Assembly (NCBI GenBank): GCA_030248225.1
Contig: JASANE010012179.1
Coordinates: 1 to 64,000, forward strand
Reading direction: 5' to 3'
DNA: 64,000 nucleotides
Source: Trileptium ribeirensis
Lineage: Eukaryota; Nematoda; Enoplea; Enoplida; Thoracostomopsidae
Shown here: piece after piece, positions 14,401 through 26,400 of the stretch
Position numbering within the stretch: the first letter of the stretch is position 1
How the letters are laid out: the number at the start of each line of letters is the position of its first letter
Notes under the pieces: model-generated
Databases searched by the model: none
What the model was told of the DNA's origin: nothing
What the model saw: the letters and a program-made list of their open reading frames with translations, nothing else
Made by a program: the position numbers and the translations under genes

Positions 14401-17400
14401 TGCCAAACAACGATCCCTTGTACCATGCGGAGGGTACAATGGTACGTAATTCTAACATACCCCGCAGACTTCTGAATGTGTAAAATAGCTGCTAAAAGCA
14501 TCAACCTGGTTTAGTTTTGTTAACGAACTCCTGCAGGTTAAGTTATAAAATTCCTACGTACGTTTCACGCGGCAAATTGCTGAGTTAATCTTTTATTTTG
14601 CTTGGTTGCGTTGGAACTTGATCATTGTATATATATATTACATTGAACCACGGATGAAGTAAAAATGTGGTAAAATTTTTAAACCAGAATTTCGGTTCCG
14701 GTATGGTTTTTGCCTTTGCCGGAACCGCAACTGGAATTCCAGTTACTTTCTGCTCAGAAGGTATGATGGAGATAGCGGCGTTTCGAAAGACGGGCGCGGG
14801 CAGAGAAATGAAACGTGGTGGTTTTGGAATATGGCTGTCCAAACAGCCATACAATCCAAGAAAGGCGCTTGGAAAAATATCGAAGCTAGCAGCATGATCG
14901 CACACGAATCGACCAGGAATGAGTATGTTGAGAAACGAAGGGCTGCAAAAATCGCTGTTGCGAAAGCGAAAGCGAAAGATGCGTGCTAGCATAATTTGAT
15001 ACGCCGACATTACCACACAGGTTGGCTAACAGGCTGTACAAAGTAGCGAGGCAGATGAGAAGGGACCGCCAGGACGTAATCGGGTCTAGAATTATAAAAG
15101 ACACAGATGGAACCATCCTGGTGGACGACGCCAAAGTGGCTGAGTGTTGGCCTGTTGGCCGAAATACTCAGAGCATTTATTAAACGTGCAAAGACCGTTT
15201 CAGCTGAAACATAAAGTACCAACGGAAGGGCCAAAAATGATCTTCCAACACGCAGAAGTCTAACAAGCACAGGCGGCTATGGAAAGAGCGGCCCGTCAGG
15301 TCTGTCCACGGAGGTTATAGAGAAGGTGGGGTCAATGCCCTGACAGGGGTCATGAATCACGTGTTGTCTGAAGGAGTACCACGGAAATGGACAGTCACAC
15401 CGTATATCTTTATAAGGACAAAGGTATTGCATTGTCATGCTGTTCTTACATGGGCATCCGGTTATTGGAACACGGAATGAAGCTATACGAGCGACTGCTT
15501 GAAACGATACTCCGGGATATTGTCTGTATGGGGGAATGTCAGCGCGGATTCATGCTTGGTAGGAGCGCAACCGAGGCCATGTTTCTGCTTAAACAGCTGC
15601 AGGAAAAGCAGCGAGGAAAGGAAAACAACTCTGACATGCCTTTGTTGACTTAGACAAGGCATTCTATAGTGTCCCGAGCGAGTATTAAGAAGACAAATGG
15701 TGTCCGAGAACTTGGTTCGCAAAGTCATGGCACTGTTTGAGACCTCTACCTCTCAAGTCAGGACACAAGCTGGAACATTTGCAGCCTTCGATATAACGGT
15801 TGGTGTACGGCATGGCTCAGCATTGAACATTTGCTCTTCGCTCTAGTACTGGAAGAGGCCTCACATTTGTGATATCGACGTGATGCTGCTGCATTACGCA
15901 CTTCCCTAACGTAATGCCCATACGACCCCGGCTATCGTGACTTCAAGGGCGGACCTGACGGGTTTCAGTTACTCGAATGTCTTTTCCCGCACGAGTCAGG
16001 CCCAAGAAATGACGGAGCTTAGCAAGCCGCAGGAGCGCTTCACAGGATGTGTTCTGATCCTGCCGGACGGGTTGCGCACGTAGTCTACGAGGTACTACCT
16101 TTGAGGTCCCCAGGGAGGTCGTCTCCGTCACCTGCTCACAGGCCAAAGAGACCGTACCACTATTCCCTATCCACGTTCAAACCGGGAAGTGTAGAATTTC
16201 AAATATTTAAGCTTAAGCTTGATCGAAATTAGTTCCTATTTTATCGAACTAACTACTTTATTAAATTTAGCCAGTGGCTCCCACTAGGGTCCGACAAATC
16301 CCTAGACGTTTAACGTCGGATCCGCGCGTGTATAAATTTCCTATGTCGGGCGCTCAGCGTGAGTTGTAAATTTTTTATATGTAAGTCGTACCTATACAAC
16401 AACAATAATTAATAAACAAACTAATTGGTAATCGGCGAGTCACGCTGAGGTTTGCTTCTTCGATGCGCGTGTCAAACCTGAACGTGGGTCGTCGATTTGG
16501 GGTGACGGATTTCAAACCCCTTAGTTCCTATCGCTACTACGGGTCAACAAAACACTTGCACGACGTGGGTTTTCAGTGAGCATTTATTGATGAGTTGCAC
16601 AAAAACTTATGGGTACACGGACAGATACATATTGTACGGGCAGATACAATAAGCGATATGTCACAATTATGGCACGCTAGTTCAAAACGAGCGGAGCTTC
16701 AACGGGGAAGGGTTGCGGAGTCATCGCCTTTTTCAACGAACTCTCACAGCTGAGTCAAATCACGGCATATACTGTGAAGCCTTACCTTATGACAGCTGTG
16801 CTTACCTTACTCATGCAAGAACAGTAGTGGGTCAAATTAGAGTTCAGTACCGGTAGGTGCTACGGCTAGTTATCGATAATATGAAGGCGCCATCGAACTA
16901 ACTATTGGCTCGGTACTACGCTTGCTAACAGGAGGGGAACTCCGACACAACGATAGGTTCGGGTAAGCGAAAGGCGGAAACGAGGCGGGGTATAAGGGGA
17001 TGAGCGTGCTACGGGACGTTTGCGAGACTTCATCTTGCTCGTTCAAATCACACAACTATGGTACATGATAATCGGTTATTTCTACTTACAGTTAGTAGCG
17101 ATGAGGTTTAGCTTATGACAACGTAATACAACACTGGATACAACAATGCTTAATGCTACCATGACAAGATTATGAAATATTCCTCGGTACGACTCCTGAA
17201 TTCTTTTCTTAAGGTGCGACAACGGTATAATATTTTAAATTTCTGGCCTACTCGCATACATACATACATATTTAGAGTGACCATGTAAAATGTGTGATGA
17301 AAAGTCCGAATATGCTACATAATTTTGACTCTTGTTCCCTATGCAATCATTCTGCAAACGCAATGGAATTGGGTCTCTCACTGCGGTTAATTCATGATCT

Positions 17401-20400
17401 AGATCACTACAAAAACAAACATTTCGAGTACACCAACGAGAGTTGCAACTATATAAAAAGGAACGATTGGGCGGACTTGTCTTTCGAACAGCTTACTGGT
17501 TCCCGGTAGACGGAGCTTGGGACTGAATCTCGAGCTTTCCCTGGTACGAAGTTTTGTTCAATTTACTATGCGGGTTGAGCCTGTGTTTTCAACTGGAACG
17601 AGTAATGGCAGTGGTGAGGCCCCGTAGGCCATCGGCATTACTCTAATGATACTAAAACCGACTTTGATTTGACTTGAAAAACGTTCAAAAGCGAGCTCAA
17701 TTTGGTGCTAACATTTAACTGTTATTTCGAGAAACCTCTGCTCGACGAAGCGAGACGGTAAACGGAGGCCCCGGTTGTTTGGACAACCGTAACAATTTTA
17801 TTCTTTGGAGTACACTCGGTTTGAGTCTTTAATTCGTTCAATTCGAAGTTTGCGTCCCCATTTTTGGATATAATTCGGCTAGGGCTGGGAAGGACCTTTG
17901 ATTTTGCCAGCCTTTCTCTACTAAATTTTACCTGGCGGCTGGGCTTGACCTTACGTATTGATTTTATAGGACCGGGTCAACGGTCCTCACAAAAATGGTC
18001 GCTCGGGCCAAGACCCGACATCGCGTCTAGCGACATCGTTAATTTTATTGTCCTAAAAGTTTACCACTACTAGCAAATTTACCAACTCTGGTAAATTTGA
18101 TACTTCTTTTACGGTGGCAGCGTATAAGACTTTCGCGACTGCGATGCAGTCGTGCTGCTCTGATGTCAATACAAAAAGAGACAGAGACGTGAAATAGAAA
18201 GCTCAACTATACGAAAAATGTGCATTAGTACAAAACTGAAACCTAACTATGAATTTACCTATAGAGAGATCTGTGAACTCTGTGGAAAACCTGAGCGGCT
18301 TTTGCGCTGCTCGGGTTTAATTTTTGTATTACCTTCGAACGGGCCACGGCTTTGCCGGGCTCAATAGCTTAAACGAAAGGCCTAAAGGGCCTCTGCATAT
18401 ACAAGAAAAATCGTTAAAATTCCTGGAACAGGTATCAAGTTATTAATGTGCAAAGTTCGGGTAACAACGGACCACTATCGGGCCATCGGGTTTATGATTC
18501 CAACGTAATAAAGTTGGATTTTATGATAATATCCGAAAACAAACATGGTTACGAAGAAACTGCGGGAATTTCACCGAGATTCCTGGAGGGAATCCTGAAA
18601 TATTTAAATTTTAACCATGTATCCATATTTTGACAGGGTCAGGCCACTTCCAGGCTATCGGGTTTGTGATTCCGATCCAACAATGTCGGGTTTCCGAGCG
18701 GTGTCCGATAGCGGACATCCCTATGAAGAAATAGCAAAAGTTTTAGCAAAATTCCAGGAGGGGTTCTTAAAATATTTTACTTTTAGTCTCGATTTTGCAT
18801 CTTGGTAGGGTTAGGCTCCTTCAGGGCCGTCGGGTTTATGTTTCAGAGGTGAAATCAACAAATTTTGGAGACCTATTTATTAGCAGACGTTGCCACGAAT
18901 GGACTGCCAGAGTTCTAGCAAAATTCCCGGAAGAGAACTTAAGTTACTCAAATTTTCGCGTTTTGCTGAGAGTGACCCCTTTGAGGGTCGTCGGGTTTAA
19001 GTTTATGATTCGACGTTTGAAAGTTTTAAACCTTGAATCTATAGTTCGGATCCTCCTAGAGATCCGGATAGAATTTTAACTCACTCACTGCAACGGTTCG
19101 TTGACGGCACGGACTTTCCTACTTAAGTGAGCCGTCTCGCACCCGGGGCGTTATATCAGGACATCTATTTATGTTCCACCACGAAATTTTAGCAAACGGA
19201 CCTTGCCGCTGACACTATTATCTTGTTAATAACATTGGAACAGGTTCCTTACGTAAAGCAATCCACAAAGACCAGTGAATTCCTATTAACATAGAAACAA
19301 AATGACTGGACGGGCTCTCGTCCAGAGAAATCATAAAAACATTTGAAATCTTGAAAACCAGCTTCGTCAAGTCTTAGATAAAACGCGCACGTACAAGTGT
19401 GACCGTGGATGATTCGGAGTTCCACTGATAATTCTCAATTCAAAATCGATTTTATTTAACCTCGGTCAGCTCAGCTAATATTCTCCTAATTCCTAACTCC
19501 TCTCAGGGAATCATGCAAAAATCACTTGACGCGAGTGTCGCGCTTGTTTGTATCCTAACTCAATGACCGAGGGAGGTCCAGTATGACTTCGGGTGTCCAG
19601 TTCAATCATTCGAGCGGCTAGCAGAGGCTATGGGTCGGCTGGGCGAGCTAGGGCGGCCAGGGCTATCATGTAAAATTCAAGCATGGACAGGGAGTCCATA
19701 AAGACTTGGCGTTGTCTTCATACAACATACGTTCTCCTATGCTCCACCTACTTATTCAGGCTCACTGATTCTACCTAGCTTCAATAGCACTGGACTCCAG
19801 GGACGATCCTCCCTGTCCACACTTGCAAAAGTCGATCCATCACTTCAACGCCCGTCGCCCATCCAAGTATGCGCACGACCAACCACGAAGAACGAAATCC
19901 ATAGTAAACTCCGAAAGACAAAAACATAATAAACAAGCCAAGCGCCAGACCCGGTCTGCAAAACGACCGAACTCTGCGCTGCCGAAGTCACACTGAACGC
20001 TGTTTTATTTGTGCAGTTCTGCTTTTATACTCCAAGTTTAAATTTTTGAAATTTTAAAAGTTGGGACGGTTGGAGTGCTTATTCAGCACTTTTGGTCCGA
20101 TTTCTGATCCAATGTGACCCAACTAAATAAATAGTCTAATCGGCCACATTCCGATCATATTTCCAGAAAATTTGGAGGCCGAATCTTACTTAAATCGTTT
20201 GATTTATTACTTTGTTTATATTAAATTTATATAAAACTTATATAAAAGTCTAAAACTTTCTAGAAGTTTGTACAAAATAAAACTAACTTTATATATATAC
20301 CACCCGTATGAAACACTAATAAGATATTGCTAGAAACTTTAAATAACGTTCGAACTTTCAATAGAACCAACAATAACTACATATATCGGCACTGGGTCTC

Positions 20401-23400
20401 TGCAATGTTAATCTACAACGACTTTTGCTCAGTGCTAACTTTTGCTGATAAGCGCCATAGCAAGCCGGCCTTAATGGAAACTTTTATATAAAGTTCATAT
20501 AAATGGCAGTGGTACTACCAATTTTATATTAAGAGGTTGTTTGCTTAAGCTACTTGTAAATTGACGTTGGCGGTGGTCGGCAACAACAGTAGTTCACGGG
20601 TACGACTATCCAGATCACACAGCTTACTTTAATATCGGAGCGGTTAATATAAGTTTCAGATACCGACTTTATAAATTGAGATTGTTTACCTGCCCCGTTG
20701 TTGACACAAAACCCCAACATTTATATAAAATTTGTGCTACTTTAATATTAACGCTCATCCATTTCACATCAATGTGCTCAAAAGTACAGTTCAAGAAAGG
20801 AAACACGGCTTGAATAAACACTATCGTCGGACGTCCCGGCTATATATATACATATACATATATATTTAATATTAGCTTAATATTTTATTTAATATAAAAC
20901 TTTGCTTAATATTTTGTTCGCTATGGATTTGTACGAAAGAAACGCGACAAGAGAAACGAGGGCAAGGGGATAAAAAGAGGGTGGGGGTTCCTGGGTGGTG
21001 GCTGGAGTGCCAAAGTAAACCCGGATTCGGACTCAGTAGGTCCGTCCGGTTATTTTAATACGTAACAGGACCGTATTCGGTCAGCAGGGGGAAAATAGAC
21101 TCTTGGGGGAGGGTCCATGCCAAATTTTTCTCCGGGTAGGGTGTTTAAACGGTTCCCCTGGGTTCGGGGTGTACTTTTCCGGAATGTTTTATATATTTTT
21201 GGATTAGTCTCGATACGGGAATCTGATGAGGGGTGACACGCCTGTCCGGGCGTTATTCCTAGGACCTTCATATGGGGTATCTAAAAGTGGGCGTAGCGAG
21301 ACCCGTCCGGGCTCAAATGAAAGCCTCGGGTCTGGGGATTCCAACGATACTAGGCATATAGTAATGTGACCAATATTCGTTGAGTTATTTAGATAATCGT
21401 ATTTTACCTGCTTACATATATACTAATTTGTCCCTAAGTCCGTGGATCCGGGTCGGATTTCCACGAGACCGGTCTCATTCGAAAGACCGTAACATTTCCT
21501 ATAAGAAATGTCAAGTACAAAATTTTCGAATTCTCAACGGTTCCGGAGTTATGAACCGGAGCCGATATTTTCGACACCAAATTTACTAACTTCTCTGATT
21601 TTATTTCTTATCTTAACCAGCGAGATTGAACGCTGGTAGACAATATTTTATAAAGCCTGACCAATTTCCAGTGTGGCGAGCACTGGTAAATTTTATATTT
21701 TCAGTTTGCTCTTATAGTTTTCAGGGAATTTCCTCAACTGCGGTTCACTTTCGGGCGAACAGCCTCATTTTTGTGGTCCTCATTCGTGAGGACGGTCGTG
21801 ACGGGTATCCGTCACGGCCAATATTTCCTACGCCAACTTGTAACGATTTTCGTGGTCCTCCCATTTGAGGTAGGGCAATTCCTACGTGGTGTATATTCTG
21901 GGTTCAGCGAGGGAGTCGTACCGTCCTAAAATTCTGACAAATCGAGTATGGCAAGGGCTCGCCATACTCGCGTTCTGTACCTATAAAACACCAGCTTGCA
22001 TGCGTGAAATCCCTAAAATTCCTTCTAAACATGTCAACTACGTTACACTCAAATGTTCGTAATACCAACCTAAAAATTACAAGAATTACGACAAAGTATG
22101 ATAAGCAGGATACATAAATTCGTAGCAAAACGCAGGCGCTTTTATGGCCTGATTAATCAAACAAAATAGTACAATCATAGCACAAAATGTTCATAACATA
22201 GTATGCAATGGTAACAATAGGGCGGCGCTTTTATGGCCTTGCATTACTACAACGAATGGTATGAATACGATACAGCAAATTATCCATATATATCTGGTTA
22301 ACAATTAATGTCCCAATCAAGCGGCTAGATCGTGTACCTGACAATACTTACGAGCAACAATATCAGTTCCAACGGTACACCGTAGTATGATACGATCAAG
22401 ATAATATATATATCGGATACGCGCCTTTATGGCCATCAAAAGTAATGCAAACATGATACCAACAGTACGTAATTCAGATAGGTACACCAATGATGCCTTT
22501 ATGGCCAATGATAGTGCAGTAAAATCATGACAATACCAATATATATATGTATCAAGGCGTGCCTTTGGGGCACTACAATCAATACGTATATAGTTATCTG
22601 TATATGCGGTTGTAACTCCTTTACGAATCTCGACCCCTGAAATAGCAATAACGATACCCATCTTGATCGAAACAATGTCGACGGTGCAGGCCCAAATACT
22701 GAAAACACAACCTGGTTACATAACGGGACTCTTTGAACCTAATTATTCCGTTTACCTATATATCGAAATAAATGGTGCGATTGAATTTGTTCCAATTATG
22801 TACATATGTACCTTAATTTCAGTTCTGTTTCTCATATACATATACATCCAGTGATTCTTTTGGCTTGCCATAATTGTGTACTTATATAACGGTATTGATC
22901 TCGCGAGTTGTTTCAATTGCTGATTTACGTATATACTGCGGTTCATGGTTTGTGCCAGTGAGGCGGTTGACATATGAAGTGACAACAGGGCTTTGTAATC
23001 GATGGGTATATATAAAGGAACTCAGTATATATGTTCGCTTGCAATTGATTGACTCTACTTACATAAATGTACGTATTGTAAGGCGAGGGTGGGTTCCGTA
23101 CCCTTATGGGCTATTCCCGTCGAGTGTTCCAGGTTGGGGAGAAACTGGTGACAGAATTCGGAAATGTTGGCCACTATACACGTGGTCGTGATTATTGGGG
23201 AACTCGATTAAATGTTGACCATTACCCTATTGACAGGATTTTTGGTACTCGGAGAAATGTTGTCCATTACACTGTGGACGGGATTTTTTGGTACTCGGAG
23301 AAATGTTGTCCATTACACTGTGGACGGGATTTTTTGGTACTCGGAGAAATGTTGTCCATTACACTGTGGACGGGATTTTTGGTACTCGAAAAATGTTAAC

Positions 23401-26400
23401 CATTACAGATCAGATTTATTTTTGTTCGAAAAAATGTTGTCCATTATACTGTGGACAGATTTCGTTTTGTTCGGAAAAATGTTGACCATTGGGGTGTGGT
23501 CAGGATTTTCGTAAATGTTGACCATTATTGTGTGGTCAAGATTATGGGCTTTCGCTAAAAGTTTACCATTAGGCTGTGGTCAGGATTATCCACCTCGTAA
23601 CGATCCGTATGGCTCTGTTACACATTCCTGGGAAGTCGATGATTTGGTCATCACCGCCAAATCAAGGGAAGAACTGATACATCGACTGAAGGAAAGGGTA
23701 AATGTTGCCAAGACGAAAGTCATGATCACATGTAATGACTGTAAGCCTGTAGAGACTGGTACATATCAATGTGCGTGTTGCTGGAAGTGGGGTGGGGTTA
23801 CCGCAGTGTAACGCGTTTGCTGTTCGGAATGCGCTCATAAGAAGTGCTCGGGATTGAAATCATTGTCTCCCCCTGGCGAGCCCTTCACGAACATGCCTCC
23901 ACCCTTCAGAGACGCATGCTGAACTCCAGTGCGACAGGACCTTTGAGGTTGTGGACAGGTTCACGTACCTTGTCGATGTGTGGACAGTATTGGGAGCACA
24001 CGAAGGGCAGCAAAGGCGAGAGCTCAAGCCGCATGGATAAAGTGGAAGGAGCTGGCAAGCCTGATGTGCAATAGGCGAATTCCACTGAAGATCCGAGGCA
24101 AGGTCTATGCATCATGCATTTACGTATGCCTCAGAGTGCTGGGCTGCCACAAAAGATGTTGAATCCACCCTGATACGATATAACAGGAGAATGCTACGGT
24201 GGATGGCGGTGTGTCAGATGGGAAGACCGCAAGACAAACGAGGACGTGGCCGGTTCCATTGGAATACCCTTATTGGAAATTGGACTCATGAAACGGAGGC
24301 TCAGGTGGTATGGTCATATGCAATGCAGGGAAAGCGGGCTACTGACGCTGGCAACGAATGTCGAAACTGAACTGCACTGCATGGCAGGCCAAAGAAACAA
24401 TGGGATGATGTGGTGCCGGTGTGCGAGAAAATGAAGGCTATTGGACTGCGAAAAGGGGACGTGTTAAATCGGGGAAACTGGAGAGATGCCGACATCATGG
24501 TGCAGTCGTAACGGACATCAAGGCAATGTATTCCAACGACTATAATCCTGATCATGATATCTGGATGTCCCGCAGTTTATGTGGGAGTCCCCGGTTGAAC
24601 AGGGAGAACATAATGTGCTGTAATCGTCAAAAACATCAAAACTGCCGTACTTTGCAATAATTGCAAATTGTGTTTACTAAAAAAGGAAATTTTAATGATT
24701 TTAGCGTCGTAGCGTTGGATTTTTTATCCGAAATTGTAAAAATTATATGTTTAGCCAATCTGACAAACATATGGTAATTTTTAGTGGAACAGGACAGCAC
24801 CTAGTGTCAAGAAATGGGCGCAAGCTACAATTTATTTGAGCGAATGGACTGTGAGAACCTTCGAAGCTGGAAATAACTGAGCCCACCCTCTAGTTCCCAG
24901 CTATTTGGACAAGCCAGTATTATAGCCCAGTTGGGCTCTAAATAGTAAAACCATTGTATTCAGTATACTTGATAACATAATGGACACTCGTTGCAAGCTA
25001 AAAATACACAACATGCCGAAATTTGAAAAATCGCTATTTCTGGCAAAGGGTCGATGAACGATATGTGGGCCCTTAGCGGCTCAAGGAACAGTCCCACAAA
25101 AAAGTTGTGATCATCAAAGTTGTAGATCTCGATGAGTTGATTTTGTATAGTTGATTCGAAGCCTGTGTCGCGAGATATGGTCTACGGAAAACTGGTGCCT
25201 GTATGTCCAAATTTGGCAAAGAGCCCTTAAAACCATTTTTTGTCATTTTGAACCAAAAATAGAATGGAAGCTGTTCGAGTTCAAATAAAGGGCACATCGT
25301 CATCACTTTCTATCATTGCTACCGCACAAAAAATTGTCGAAATACGTTCATCCAAAAATTAGTTATGAATGACAGACAAAAACAAATTTCACGACATTCA
25401 CCCTAGCGCCCTCAGTGGAAACTCGCTTCCTTCGCTAGCACCATTTCATTAACAAGACACATTAAGGATGGGCAGGGACCAGGGTTGCCATATCTTGTAA
25501 AATTGGGGGATATCCGGATATTGACAGGTATATTCTGAAGTTTCAAACTTGTATAAACTTCAGACTGTATAATAGACTGCCATTCAATACTATAGTTCTA
25601 TTTTATAATTTATTAAAAATTTGGTATACAAACAAACCTTGATTACTTATTTGATCCACCAATATTTGCAGTATAGAAGCTTAAGCCGGTGATTGAGCCT
25701 TATTTTAGTAAACAGTAATATCCGGATTGAAATTGTGTAAGTCTATATTCATAATAGAATCGAGCTATAAAATTTTTCGAAACTGGCTGACAATTCCTGG
25801 ATTTTAATTATTATGGACATGGTGTTATCTCGGGTATTCGTGCATAAAAAACACGAGGAATACAAATGTAGGCGGAGCGCAGACTCAAGCAAGATAGTCC
25901 ATCAGGGTGTTGGTACTTTAACATGTTGACAATAGCTGACGGATTCAACACATTGTTTTGTGTTTTGATACTTCGATCACTCCTACTATGTACTTGTGTT
26001 TCAATTGTCAATTTTTTCTTGATATTTGCAGGACTTCATCCTATAATCCTAAATATCCAACCCATTTTTGGATGGAATACTAGCAAATGGTGTTTTTGTC
26101 CTTTTCATTTTGTCAGTTTTGATAGTAACTAACGTGTTGTACCACGCAGCTCTTCTTAGACCTCAGAATTATAGATTTGCTTTTTCTACTATACCGCTGT
26201 ATTCGACAAAATATTATATGCGGATTGTTGAACTGTTTCAAAAATTATAATTACCTATACATTCGAAAAACAAAATCATATTATGTTTGTAATTAAAAAT
26301 TCTCAATAACGGGTCTTAAACTGGTAGTTATTTCGGTAACATGAAATGCGATCTCGCTTACAATAATATGTTAAACTAATAAAATTGTGATTTTGAAGTT

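Larger units (their letters stand above)
15868..23622 (+). mobile_element. Element A: 7.76-kb ORF-less TG...CA element with 4-bp TSD
   Basis: Starts TGTGATATCGACG and ends GCTCTGTTACA, with CATT before (15864-15867) and after (23623-23626). Deleting it together with one CATT makes the RTE frame read LVLEEASH then SWEVDDLVI, which proves insertion into an older RTE. No frame encodes a recognisable protein. Its first ~4 kb is broadly colinear with element B, while the 3' parts differ. It contains ~170-bp and ~45-bp tandem arrays and many short perfect hairpins. TG...CA ends with a 4-bp duplication are the mark of an LTR-type or Ginger-type integrase. No second long terminal repeat is visible inside it, so a solo LTR of a giant element is one reading. 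The length limit of 4 bp assumes TG/CA ends; the flanks themselves match for 6 bp (CACATT). Confidence 0.78.
11500..24610 (+). mobile_element. RTE-clade non-LTR retrotransposon, dead and interrupted three times
   Basis: Four separated pieces lie in the correct order and orientation: endonuclease (12076-12332 and 12593-13190), reverse transcriptase first half (14753-15867), and RT second half plus C-terminal domain (23623-24610). The pieces are split by a MITE, a hAT/CR1 composite and element A. About 11500-12075 is probably its 5' untranslated region; the exact 5' end is unresolved, and the 3' end is near 24610. Many stops and frameshifts make it inactive. Family assignment rests on RTE-like motifs such as [21 protein letters not shown] and [12 protein letters not shown]. 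Confidence 0.85.

Noticed and set aside
21223..21230. Hammerhead ribozyme core CTGATGAG in element A
   Set aside because: No GAAA partner of the catalytic core or suitable stems II and III follow.
23106..23514. Repetitive-peptide frames ([14 protein letters not shown])
   Set aside because: They are the 45-bp tandem array read in several frames, not a repeat protein.
15868..23622. Element A as an ordinary LTR retrotransposon with two LTRs
   Set aside because: The starting sequence is not repeated near the right end, and no gag, protease, RT or integrase motif is present. A solo LTR remains possible.
25490..25500. CAGGGTTGCCA as a hAT left end
   Set aside because: No matching inverted right end or target duplication could be found downstream.
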